A stretch of 64,000 bases of DNA from contig DBMI01000088.1 of NCBI GenBank assembly GCA_002298165.1, positions 32,743-96,742 of the forward strand. The letters run 5' to 3'. This DNA is from Desulfarculales bacterium UBA702 (lineage in GTDB: Bacteria; Desulfobacterota; Syntrophobacteria; Syntrophobacterales; Syntrophobacteraceae). Below the pieces are notes generated by a model. The model ran no database searches, was not told the origin of the DNA, and saw only the letters and a program-made list of their open reading frames with translations. Shown here piece by piece: positions 27,834 through 36,476 of the stretch; the stretch's first letter is position 1, and the number at the start of each line of letters is the position of its first letter. Made by a program: the position numbers and the translations under genes.

Positions 27834-27864
27834 AACCCCGAGCGGGGCGCCGCCGCTCGGGGTT
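27834..27864 (-). terminator. Intrinsic terminator/attenuator between precursor and maturase
   Basis: A perfect 12-bp stem (AACCCCGAGCGG with CCGCTCGGGGTT) and a 7-base loop are followed on the minus strand by TTTTTC (the last Ts of the stem plus the next bases). It lies between the precursor stop (27895) and the maturase ribosome site (near 27822). Partial read-through would give much more precursor than enzyme, a common RiPP design. Confidence 0.8.
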
Positions 27865-27894
27865 GGCCCGGTAGGGCCGAAAAGGTTTTAATGC

Positions 27895-27984
27895 CTATGC
27901 GAAATCGATAGGCAAGCCCAAGCAACAGTACATGCCCGAACGCGAGACGCCGAAATCTGCAAGTTTCAGGGTTATGGCTTTCAT
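27895..27984 (-). CDS. 29-residue RiPP precursor peptide (geopeptide-like)
   Basis: Too short for routine gene calling. ATG 27984 is preceded by AAGGAGG at ideal spacing (7 bp). The peptide begins MKAITLKLADFG and ends MYCCLGLPIDFA before TAG. The first half looks like a recognition leader and the second carries Tyr-Cys-Cys in a hydrophobic core, a suitable substrate for the radical SAM/SPASM enzyme encoded next. The sigma-54 promoter and palindromes upstream, plus the terminator downstream, frame this as an independent, highly expressed unit. No separate protease or ABC exporter is seen nearby. Confidence 0.75.
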   Translation of the reverse strand: MKAITLKLADFGVSRSGMYCCLGLPIDFA

Positions 27985-28026
27985 TCTTTTCCTCCTTTCC
28001 GGGGTTTGTGGGTTAATAATGACTTT

Positions 28027-28048
28027 GTCAATGCAGCGCTGCGTTGAC
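28027..28048. promoter_or_regulatory. 22-bp near-perfect palindrome at the predicted +1
   Basis: GTCAATGCAGC and GCTGCGTTGAC abut with one mismatched pair out of eleven. The first base (28048) coincides with the +1 predicted from the -12 element at 28060. It could be an operator for a dimeric repressor or a 5'-terminal stabilising hairpin in the precursor mRNA. Confidence 0.55.
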
Positions 28049-28059
28049 GATCAATAAAG

Positions 28060-28074
28060 GCAAGTCCCGTACCA
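28060..28074 (-). promoter_or_regulatory. Sigma-54 promoter of the precursor peptide
   Basis: The minus strand reads TGGTAC-GGGAC-TTGC, one base off the TGGCAC-N5-TTGC consensus and with correct GG to GC spacing. The predicted start is 28048, giving a 64-base leader before the ATG at 27984. An enhancer-binding protein gene (29786-31006) lies upstream on the same strand. Confidence 0.7.
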
Positions 28075-28168
28075 TCCCGTGGAAGGGGACGCTGCTGGTT
28101 ATAAGCTATTGAAAATTTGGTGGAATATCTTGCGGGCAAAAAAGAGGTGTGACTCTATGGGCAGCAGA

Positions 28169-28198
28169 GATCGAACATTTGCACTGATATGTTCGATC
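28169..28198. promoter_or_regulatory. 10-bp perfect inverted repeat, candidate enhancer (UAS)
   Basis: GATCGAACAT (28169-28178) and ATGTTCGATC (28189-28198) are separated by 10 bp. Its centre lies about 110 bp upstream of the -24 element, the usual distance for sigma-54 activator binding sites. It is also 30 bp after the SBP stop, but no U tract follows, so a terminator is less likely. Confidence 0.55.
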
Positions 28199-28236
28199 AT
28201 TATAATGGAAGTCCGAACTTTATGTGGCAGATGAGC

Positions 28237-29847
28237 CTACTGCTCTGAAACGGGAGAGATCTGCCACAGCTTGAATGTATAGTTTATATTCGACAGGTCG
28301 CAGTTTGGATTGAATCTCCTGGAGAGGACGTCCAGGGAAACCTTTTGGACGAGAGTAGTGGAGGGTTGTAAAGATTCAAGTAAAAAAGTCAGCTCCTTAA
28401 GGAGTTCTTCTTTCCTGGAATGATCCGTCTCATGCCGAACCTTATTAACAATCCACTCAATCCGTGGATCACTCCGATTCCCTCTCAAAACCGGCGAATC
28501 TTCAAAGATGGAATTCATAGCATTCCGGGCATCCTGGAACTCGGTAATGACCGCCTGGAAATCGCCCTCGTTCCAGTATCTCTGTACGAATTCACCGAAA
28601 TGGAGCGGCTGAACGTGTACCCTGATGCCAAGATCGTTCAAGCAAAGCTGGACGTATCGAGCTATTGACTCATGCAGCCTGTTTTCTTCTATGAACAGTA
28701 TTGTGAGTTCAAAAGGCTTCCCGTCTTTTTGAAGATAGGTCCCCCGGCTATCGTACGTCCAGCCGGCCTCATTGAGGAGCCGAATACTTTTCGAGGGGTC
28801 GTAAGGTATCGGCTTAAGGTCCGGATACTTCCGAGAAAAGTAGTACCCCAGTACGCCCGGAGGGACTACGCCTATTCCACTCATAATAACCCGAACTATG
28901 TGCTGCCTATCGACGGCACAGGAGAGGGCCATGCGCACCCTTGGATCGTTCAGATAGAAATCGTTCGTATTATAACGCAGCACTATCTGGAAAAGATCGA
29001 CGTTGGTTTTAAAATAAAACCTGTCTTCATAATGCTTCATCATTTGATAATCATTAGGCAAAATCCCTCGCACAAGGTCTGTTTTGCCGGCCAGAAGCCT
29101 TGCCCAGGATTTCTCCCTGTCAGCTTGATAGTAAAATATTACGTTGTCTATCCGAGGGCGGCCGCGGTAATAATTTTCGTTAGCCATCAAGCCGACCTCT
29201 TCACTTCCGATCCGGTACCCGAATTTGAACGGCCCTGACCCGATGGGGTTCATTAGGTTGTTTTTTTCATTGAGTTTCGGCAATTTGACAATTTCAAATC
29301 CGCATATTTTCTCAAGGAATGCAGGATCGTCTTTTTTCAGGCATATAACAATCGTAGTTTCATTTACGGCTGTTATCCCGTCAACCAGATGGTAGGTAGA
29401 TGGTAAAGCCTTTTTCAAAGGGCCTTGAATGGAATAGGCAACATCATAGGCTGTAACCGAGCTTCCGTCATGGAATTGCGCGCCATTGCGGATTTGGATG
29501 GTTAAGGTGAAGCTCTCTTTGTCATAGCTCCACGAGGTGGCGAGGTCGGGATCCAGTTGCCCGTCCTCATTAATGATGAAGAGGTAGCTGTAAAGGAATT
29601 TAAATACTAAGGCGGCGCTGCCGCCTTCATCCGGTTTCGGGTCAAGGGAACCAATCGGGAGGGGAACATCAAACCGGAAAACCTTCCCGCCCCGGTCTAT
29701 TTCCTGGGAAGGGCCGGTCTCCGGTTTGAATCGAGCAAACAGGATGCCCGCCGCGCAAATAATGAGGATAATGCAAGGTATAAGGCTAAGTTTCCAACAG
29801 GTAGTCTTCCGAGACACGGAAGCGGCTTTTATTTGCCTTGCCTCCAT
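28237..29847 (-). CDS. Orphan family-5 (peptide-type) solute-binding protein
   Basis: Predicted 536-residue SBP of the DppA/OppA class. A basic N terminus and a membrane helix (about 17-37, SLIPCIILIICAAGILF) anchor it to the outer face of the inner membrane. Family signs are LDPDLATSWSYDKESFTLTI, IRNGAQFHDGSSVTAYDVAYS and MALSCAVDRQHIV. No permease or ATPase genes accompany it, so it may be a periplasmic peptide sensor or delivery protein rather than a transporter part. ATG 29847 overlaps the upstream activator gene by 62 bp; a GTG at 29817 is a less supported alternative. Confidence 0.8.
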   Translation of the reverse strand: MEARQIKAASVSRKTTCWKLSLIPCIILIICAAGILFARFKPETGPSQEIDRGGKVFRFDVPLPIGSLDPKPDEGGSAALVFKFLYSYLFIINEDGQLDPDLATSWSYDKESFTLTIQIRNGAQFHDGSSVTAYDVAYSIQGPLKKALPSTYHLVDGITAVNETTIVICLKKDDPAFLEKICGFEIVKLPKLNEKNNLMNPIGSGPFKFGYRIGSEEVGLMANENYYRGRPRIDNVIFYYQADREKSWARLLAGKTDLVRGILPNDYQMMKHYEDRFYFKTNVDLFQIVLRYNTNDFYLNDPRVRMALSCAVDRQHIVRVIMSGIGVVPPGVLGYYFSRKYPDLKPIPYDPSKSIRLLNEAGWTYDSRGTYLQKDGKPFELTILFIEENRLHESIARYVQLCLNDLGIRVHVQPLHFGEFVQRYWNEGDFQAVITEFQDARNAMNSIFEDSPVLRGNRSDPRIEWIVNKVRHETDHSRKEELLKELTFLLESLQPSTTLVQKVSLDVLSRRFNPNCDLSNINYTFKLWQISPVSEQ

Positions 29848-31006
29848 TATGTTCGATGACCCCTTTCTCAACCATTGCACGCAGGTAGCGGCCGGCGGTA
29901 GCGTAGGCACTCTTATTGATACCATTACTTCGCTGCCGTCTCAAGAAAAGTTCGAATTCCTTGCGGCTGAACTCCCGGCCGCCGGTTCCGGAAAGAAATC
30001 GGGCAATATCTTCGATTTTCACAGTCCTGATAGATTTGGGCCGGATATTTCCCGGCAATCCCGCGTCCCGGGAAAGACATTTTTCCAGCGCTTCGAACAA
30101 CCGGGCGGAAGGCCGGCTCCGGGGAGCGGGGGCAGCGGAATTCCCTTCAAATCCCTGCCGGATATTTTCTGGAAGATCCTCCAAACTAATCGTTTTACCA
30201 GCGGAGATAACGATTGCTCCACGTATTGAGTCCCTCAGTTCCCTCACGTTCCCCGGAAAAGAATAACTAATTATTGCGTCCATTGCCTCATCGGATATCC
30301 TGGGTTTGGAAAATGGCGCTCCATATTTCTCTTGAGCGAGTTTCCCCAGGAAATGATCAACAAGAAGCGGAATATCCTCTATATGATCCCTGAGCCGGGG
30401 CAACCTGATCTTTGTAACAGCAAGCCTGTAGTAAAGGTCTTCCCGAAAGGTCCCTTTCCTGCAAGCGGTTTCTAGGTCCACATTCGTTGCAGCGACTACC
30501 CGGCAATCAAAAGGCCGGTTATGGTTCTCGCCGACCCTTTGAATCTCTCTCTCTTCGAGACTCCTTAGGAGTTTTGCCTGCATGGGCAGCGGCAAATCGC
30601 CAATTTCATCCAGGAAGATCGTCCCGCCATTCGCGAATTCGAAGCGCCCCATCCTGTCGGTTAAAGCACCGGTGAACGACCCTTTTTTGTGCCCAAACAA
30701 CTCGCTATCGATAACCGTGACCGCCAGTGCCGGACAATTGACCGCGACAAAAGGTCCCCGCGATCTGCGGCTTTGGTGGTGAATCGAATTTGCAACGATC
30801 TCTTTTCCCGTCCCGGTTTCCCCAAGTATCAGAACATTTGTATCGGCCGGGGCAATTTTCCCGATCAACTCTTTGACTTCGGTAATTGCGGGACTTTCGC
30901 CGATAAGCGGGAAATCAGTCGCTGTGAAAAGCCGCGCTGTGTTCTGCCTGTTCATACCAGTCTCCCATCTATTAAAGAGCCGAAGCAGCGGTTCCAGATA
31001 GTTCAT
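29786..31006 (-). CDS. Sigma-54-dependent enhancer-binding protein (no receiver)
   Basis: Predicted 406-residue AAA+ activator. A short N-terminal region precedes Walker A (GETGTGKE), the sigma-54 loop GSFTGA (a common variant of GAFTGA), Walker B (GTIFLDEIGDLP) and the R fingers. The C terminus is a basic winged-helix-like domain (FELFLRRQRSNGINKSAYATAGRYLRAMVEKG) instead of the usual Fis HTH. It has no receiver, PAS or GAF input. ATG 31006 has GGAAG upstream; a GTG frame to 31165 is less likely. It overlaps the SBP gene and is the natural activator of the promoter at 28060-28074. Confidence 0.85.
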   Translation of the reverse strand: MNYLEPLLRLFNRWETGMNRQNTARLFTATDFPLIGESPAITEVKELIGKIAPADTNVLILGETGTGKEIVANSIHHQSRRSRGPFVAVNCPALAVTVIDSELFGHKKGSFTGALTDRMGRFEFANGGTIFLDEIGDLPLPMQAKLLRSLEEREIQRVGENHNRPFDCRVVAATNVDLETACRKGTFREDLYYRLAVTKIRLPRLRDHIEDIPLLVDHFLGKLAQEKYGAPFSKPRISDEAMDAIISYSFPGNVRELRDSIRGAIVISAGKTISLEDLPENIRQGFEGNSAAPAPRSRPSARLFEALEKCLSRDAGLPGNIRPKSIRTVKIEDIARFLSGTGGREFSRKEFELFLRRQRSNGINKSAYATAGRYLRAMVEKGVIEHNGGKANKSRFRVSEDYLLET

Positions 31007-31241
31007 CACGCTTCCGGTTTTGGGATCGGAATACGAGGATGAGGTAAATTCTTTAGAAAATTCAATCTTCCGCTTTCCGAAACCGCGTGGTAACTTGAAA
31101 CTTATCCCTTTTCTGGTTCGACAATTCGCGAATGTCGTTTCGCGCACAGAATATCGCGGCTCCACCGGGACAATCCAGGGCGTAAACCGGGTATTTTACA
31201 GGACATTTTCCGGGCATTAAGGACACAACCAGGTAATTGCC

Positions 31242-33896
31242 ATGTCCTCTGACGAAGAAAAGAGAATCTTTGAAGCTGCCGGCCGGCGGATAAAGCTCGC
31301 CCGTGAGCGCCTCGGCATGGGTCAGGAAGAACTTTGCCAGAAGCTTTCCGATGAAAAGTTGGTCGAGGCAAAGTTTGAGGTCAGAACGCTTCGCAGGTTC
31401 GAGAACGAGGGGGCGCTCCGGTTGAAGACAATCAGGGTATTCGCCAATTTCTTTAATGTTTCCGATGACATCCTGAAGAACCTCGAGCTAGCTGATGAAA
31501 CCGCAGCCGAGGTGATGAAAAACGCAAGGGAAAGACCTGATGAGGCGCGGCCTCTTGCGAATAGCCGGCTTTTGATAAACACGAACGAGGATGTCAAGGC
31601 AGTTATCGAGATGCCCGATCTCCCCGAACCTTCCGGCAAAGACGAATCCCGTCATCCCGACTCCTACGCCGCGGACGCCAGGTACTACAACCGTCTTCCC
31701 CTGACCGGTCACCGGTTGTTCGGCAGGAAAACGGAACTCGAGTTGCTGGATGAGTGTTGGGCCGATCCTGCTATTCGAATTGTAATCCTGGTTGCTTTCG
31801 GCGGGGTCGGCAAGTCCGCTTTGGTAAACAATTGGCTGGGGCGCCTGATGGTCAAATGCGATGATGTGGAGCGAGTTTTCGGCTGGAGTTTCTATAGCCA
31901 GGGCACGCGCGATACTGCCACCTCCGCCGATCCGTTTCTCGATGCCGCTCTACACTGGTTTGGCGATACCAACCCCGGTTCCGGTTCTCCTTGGGACCGG
32001 GGCGAGCGCCTTGCGCGACTCGTCCAGCAGCATCGGACTCTGCTGGTCATTGATGGGCTTGAACCGTTGCAGTACCCTCCTGGTCCTGAGCAGGGAAGGC
32101 TAAAAGAGCTGTCCGTAAGCGCGCTTATGCGTGCGCTCGCCATCCGGAACCCCGGATTATGTGTGGTGACAAGCCGGCTGCCCGTCGCGGATGTAGCGTT
32201 CCACCAGGGTTTAGGACTGTTGGTTCACGATCTGGAGAACCTCGGCGATGAGGCGGGCGTCCTGTTGTTGGAAGACATCGGCGTCCGTGGCGAGCCTGAC
32301 GAAATGCGCGCCGCGGTTGTGGAATATAGAGGTCATGCCTTGGCCCTCAATCTTCTCGGGACCTATCTGGTAGCGGCGGAGAAGAGCGATGTGCGCCGGC
32401 GAGTTATTATCCCTCTGCTTTCGGATTCGACCGAACAGGGCGGACATGCTAAGCGAGTAATGGCTTCCTACGAGCGATGGTTCGGCGAAGGTCCGGCAGT
32501 CCAGATGCTGCGCATACTCGGTTTGTTCGGCAAGGTGGCTTCGGCCGGAGAGTTGGAAGCGGTCTGGCGGCCACCCGCAATTCCCGACCTGACCGATTAT
32601 CTTGTCGGTTGCACAGCCGCGCGGAAACGAATTATCATCGAGCAGCTCCGGCAGGCACGCCTCGTATCGCAGGCAGACCCATTCGACCCGGAAGCACTCG
32701 ACACACACCCTCTCGTTCGCGAGTATTTCGGCCAATCTCTCCACGAGCGGTTTCCCGATTCATGGAGGACTGGCCACGAACGGCTTTACGAATATCTATG
32801 CAGCACGGCTGTACCGTTTCCAAAAAACGCGACTGAAATGCAGCAACTTTTCGATGCCGTGGTGCACGGCTGTTACGCCGGCTATCACCAGGAGGTCTTC
32901 CGGAAAATTTACCAGGACAGGATTGCGCAACACGACAGATTTTTTGCTTCCGATGTCCTCGGAATCATCGGCAGTGAACTGGCCGCGATCTCCTGCTTCT
33001 TCGAGAAACTGTGGTCTCAGCCAGTTGATAGTCTTTCAGAGGATGAGAAAGCGATGGTTCTGAATCTTGCATCATTCCGTCTGCGCGCCTTAGGCCAAGC
33101 GGATACGGCGGTGGAACCCGCGCGAGCGGCCGTCGAACTGTTCCGAAAAACAGGCAATTGGCGAAAGGCTGCCGGAGCGGCGCGAAACGTTACCCAGGGC
33201 ATTCTTACTTTGGGTGACTTGCATCAGGCATTAGCGGCGGCTCGCGACAGCGTTGAAATTGCCGACCTAAGCGACGACATTGCAGCCCAGGTGAGCAACC
33301 GTGATCGCCTTGCAAACGTATTTCACCAACTGGGTCAGATATCTGAAGCCGAACGTCTGTTCCAGGAAGCTGAACAACTGCGGCAGTCGACCAATGTTGA
33401 TTATGGCCCCATTTTGTCGACGGGTGGACACTGGCGCCACTGCGAACTGCTGTTGGACCAGGGACAATGGGACCGGGCTAAAAGTTTGGTCCAGGAAGAT
33501 TTGCTTTGGATGGAAGAGCACGGCGGGCCAGATTCGGACCCAACCCAGGCCGCAGTAGAACATATGATTCTCGGTCGCGTCTACATGCTGGACCCGAGTC
33601 AAGGACCGGCGCAGGAGAGAATGGCCAAGGCTGAAGAATACTTGCGCCTTTCTCTGGAGGAATTTAGGAAATCCAGCCAAACCCAGTACATGTCGCATGG
33701 GCTGCTTGCCCTTGCTGCACTCGAAAGGGTGCGGGGCAGTTATAGCAGAGCTGCGGAGCATTTGCTGGAGACGCACGACATAATGAAGCGCAGCGGTTCT
33801 AGCCTGCACGAGCCCGATTACCTGCTCGAATCGGCGCGTCTGCATTTGGCAATGTATAAAGCAAAGGCGAATGCGAGGACCTCACTAAAGCAATAG
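31242..33896 (+). pseudogene. HTH-STAND ATPase (NB-ARC-like) with TPR, apparent frameshift near its end
   Basis: Predicted 884-residue protein. Residues 1-85 are an Xre-type HTH (EAAGRRIKLARERLGMGQEELCQKL), followed by a linker and an FGRKTELELLDE region. The P-loop NTPase has Walker A AFGGVGKS (about 183-190) and Walker B TLLVIDGLEPL, and a long C-terminal TPR array. The frame ends at TAG 33894-33896, but another frame from about 33870 continues with TKAIGAAHRAGNLINRLGYHRRDAELCEIQ, a typical TPR end for such proteins, and stops at TAA 34058-34060 overlapping the next ATG. A frameshift (mutation or sequencing error) is the best reading. STAND proteins act in signal sensing or antiphage defence. 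Confidence 0.75.
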
Positions 33897-34059
33897 GGGC
33901 TGCTCATCGTGCGGGAAACCTGATCAACCGTCTTGGTTATCATCGTCGAGATGCTGAGTTATGCGAGATTCAGGCCCAATTGCATATTTCTCAAGCTGCG
34001 GAAACAGGGCACGTGAGAGTAGAGGTCAGTAAAAGAAACATCCCGGAGCAAAATAGCTA

Positions 34060-36429
34060 ATGCCCACTGAAAATGAAAAAAGAATATGGGAAGCTGCCGG
34101 CCGGAGGATAAAGCTCGCCCGCAAGCGCCTCGGCATGAGCCAGGAGAGATTTTGCGAGGAGTTTTTGGAAAAAGACCTGTGGGGAGCAGAATTTAACGTT
34201 AAAACGCTTCGCAGGTTCGAGAACGAGGGAGGCCTCAGGTGGAAGACGATTGAGATATTCGCTAACTATTTTCGTATTCCGGTAGAATACCTCACAAATC
34301 TTGAACTGTCCGACGAGACAGTTACCGATGCGATGGTACTCGCCAGAAGGAAGCTCAAGGAGGCGCATTTTTACGAGCAATCAGGCAGTCCGGCTGAATC
34401 GCCAATTAGTTCAGTTACTAACGATCACGCCCTGAGTTCTTCATTTGATTGGGAACACCTCGCACGTGACATGGCCCACCTCGTAAATCAAAGTGTCTAT
34501 GGAGATAAGGGTTATACACTAAAGGATATTTTCATATTTCCACAGGCAGACTTGAAGATCAGAGGCTTCGCTCAATGGGAGCAGGTCGGGTGCCTTGAGA
34601 AGTATCTGAGTAACTTTGATTTTGAGGAGTCGAAATCACAAGGAAAACCCATAATCATTTTTGGTGATTTCGGTATCGGTAAATCATGTTTCTTAAAAAT
34701 GCTGTGTTCCTCTCTGATAACGTCCGGCCACCCCCTTTTGCCGGTTTATATTCCTCTACGCGAATTGCCGCTCTATGACAGCGCAAATTTGGTCAATGCA
34801 GTAAAATGCTATTTGGATATTTACGGCACAATTGACATCATTAATTCGGAAAAGAGCATTATACTTTTGCTTGATGGATTCGATGAGCTAAACTTCTACA
34901 ACAATGAGGAAAGCTGGATATCACGAAGCTTCGAGCAATTACTTTCGCTAATGCGGTTTAAGAATATTTATTTAGTTCTTTCCAGCAGACCCATAATGTT
35001 TCTGAAGGAAGAAGATCACATTCCGGTAAATTCTCCGATTTTCAGGATACGTGAATTCAATGATTCACAAGTAACTGAATGGCTCGACAAGTGGAAACAG
35101 ATTCCCGAAAATAGCAATTCTGGCATTTCTTTTGAGAACTTAAAGCAACGAGGACTCCTCTCAATTATTAAAAATCCACTTCTTCTGTATATGACCGCAA
35201 AGGTATTCGATTCTGAACTCAAAGAGCAGAAGACTTATTCAAGAGGCCTAATTTACAAACATTTCTATGACTGGACAATAAAAGGTAAGTTTGCGTTAGA
35301 TAAACAAGCACACAATCTTCCCGATAACTATAGGCAAATCCTTCAGAATATAGCAATGACAATACGCTACATCGGTTCCAATGCAGAATACATCAGCTTT
35401 GATGATTTGCAACAATACATAACTGAATTCCAAAGGGAAATCCCAGATAATGATATCTTCACGATAAATAAGTTAATCTTAAATGCACATTTTTTTAAAA
35501 TAAAGGAAGAACGGTCTCTACGGTATATAGAATTCGCCCATAAATCCTTCCGGGAATATTTAATTGCCGAAAAACTGTTCGAATTTCTTCGAAAAGCAAC
35601 TTCAACCCGTAGCATGGATTACTCAAAATGGCTTACGCTTGGGAGGCATTTCCCATCGGAGGAAGAAATTAGCTTTCTTAAGGACTTGCTTTATACGCTC
35701 CCGGATGACGATCTTATCTGGATTCACGGCAATATGTCAACCGCTCATCTTCTTATAGGGCACGGCGCGTTTAGAAAGATACTTAATGAAGCAACTCTTC
35801 GAAGTGAAACTGAGGTGGGGACGGTTTACTACCGCTCAATAAATTTAGCCACCCTGGCATTTGTAGTATCAAATCTTATTTATTTCAGGCTAAAAGCAAG
35901 GTGGGGCGATCTATCCATGGATTCCAACGTAAGGAAACGACGACCTCAGATATATAAAGTTTATCATCTCTGCCACTCTGTTGCAAATACGCCCAATGCT
36001 ACTTATACCAGTAATTGGTCGATTGCCAAAAAATTCATGAGCGGAATTGATTTATCAGACCTCCGGCTTGATGGAATTGATCTAAGTAACGCCGATTTGG
36101 ACGACGCAAATCTATCTCAAGCATCTTTGCGGCAAACTTCCTTTATTAATGCGCGACTTATATTCTCCAATCTATCCAATGCATTATGCAATGGCTCCGA
36201 TTTTACTGGTGCATATCTCCACAGTGTGGATTTCACTGGTACAATCTTCAGGCAAGTCACATTTGAGAAGGCTCAAGTTTACTATTCGTCATTCATCAAT
36301 TGTGAATTTGTTAATGTGGACTTTTCAGACACAACTTTCACTGATTGCAGATTCAAGGATTGTCTGTTCAAGAATATTATAGGTGACACTGCTCAGTTGA
36401 TTGACTGCGATGGATTCGATCTCAAATAG
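34060..36429 (+). CDS. HTH-NACHT ATPase with pentapeptide repeats
   Basis: Predicted 789-residue protein. The N-terminal 90 residues are strongly similar to the preceding gene (EAAGRRIKLARKRLGMSQERFC, then VKTLRRFENEG), so the two share a DNA-binding or effector module. A NACHT NTPase follows: Walker A FGDFGIGKSC (about 201-210), Walker B IILLLDGFDEL (about 268), then a helical region. The last 125 residues are pentapeptide repeats (IDLSDLRLDGIDLSNADLDDANL). The base composition is more AT-rich than the gene before. It starts in the TAATG overlap with the frameshifted reading frame. It is probably a sensor switch; antiphage function is inferred. Confidence 0.85.
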   Translation: MPTENEKRIWEAAGRRIKLARKRLGMSQERFCEEFLEKDLWGAEFNVKTLRRFENEGGLRWKTIEIFANYFRIPVEYLTNLELSDETVTDAMVLARRKLKEAHFYEQSGSPAESPISSVTNDHALSSSFDWEHLARDMAHLVNQSVYGDKGYTLKDIFIFPQADLKIRGFAQWEQVGCLEKYLSNFDFEESKSQGKPIIIFGDFGIGKSCFLKMLCSSLITSGHPLLPVYIPLRELPLYDSANLVNAVKCYLDIYGTIDIINSEKSIILLLDGFDELNFYNNEESWISRSFEQLLSLMRFKNIYLVLSSRPIMFLKEEDHIPVNSPIFRIREFNDSQVTEWLDKWKQIPENSNSGISFENLKQRGLLSIIKNPLLLYMTAKVFDSELKEQKTYSRGLIYKHFYDWTIKGKFALDKQAHNLPDNYRQILQNIAMTIRYIGSNAEYISFDDLQQYITEFQREIPDNDIFTINKLILNAHFFKIKEERSLRYIEFAHKSFREYLIAEKLFEFLRKATSTRSMDYSKWLTLGRHFPSEEEISFLKDLLYTLPDDDLIWIHGNMSTAHLLIGHGAFRKILNEATLRSETEVGTVYYRSINLATLAFVVSNLIYFRLKARWGDLSMDSNVRKRRPQIYKVYHLCHSVANTPNATYTSNWSIAKKFMSGIDLSDLRLDGIDLSNADLDDANLSQASLRQTSFINARLIFSNLSNALCNGSDFTGAYLHSVDFTGTIFRQVTFEKAQVYYSSFINCEFVNVDFSDTTFTDCRFKDCLFKNIIGDTAQLIDCDGFDLK

Positions 36430-36476
36430 GATTGGCAACGGCCTTACTACTTAACCAAAGGGAAAATGGCGGCCTC

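Noticed and set aside
28169..28198. Terminator of the solute-binding protein gene
   Set aside because: The stem is perfect but no U run follows on the minus strand, and its spacing to the sigma-54 element favours an activator site. Not fully excluded.
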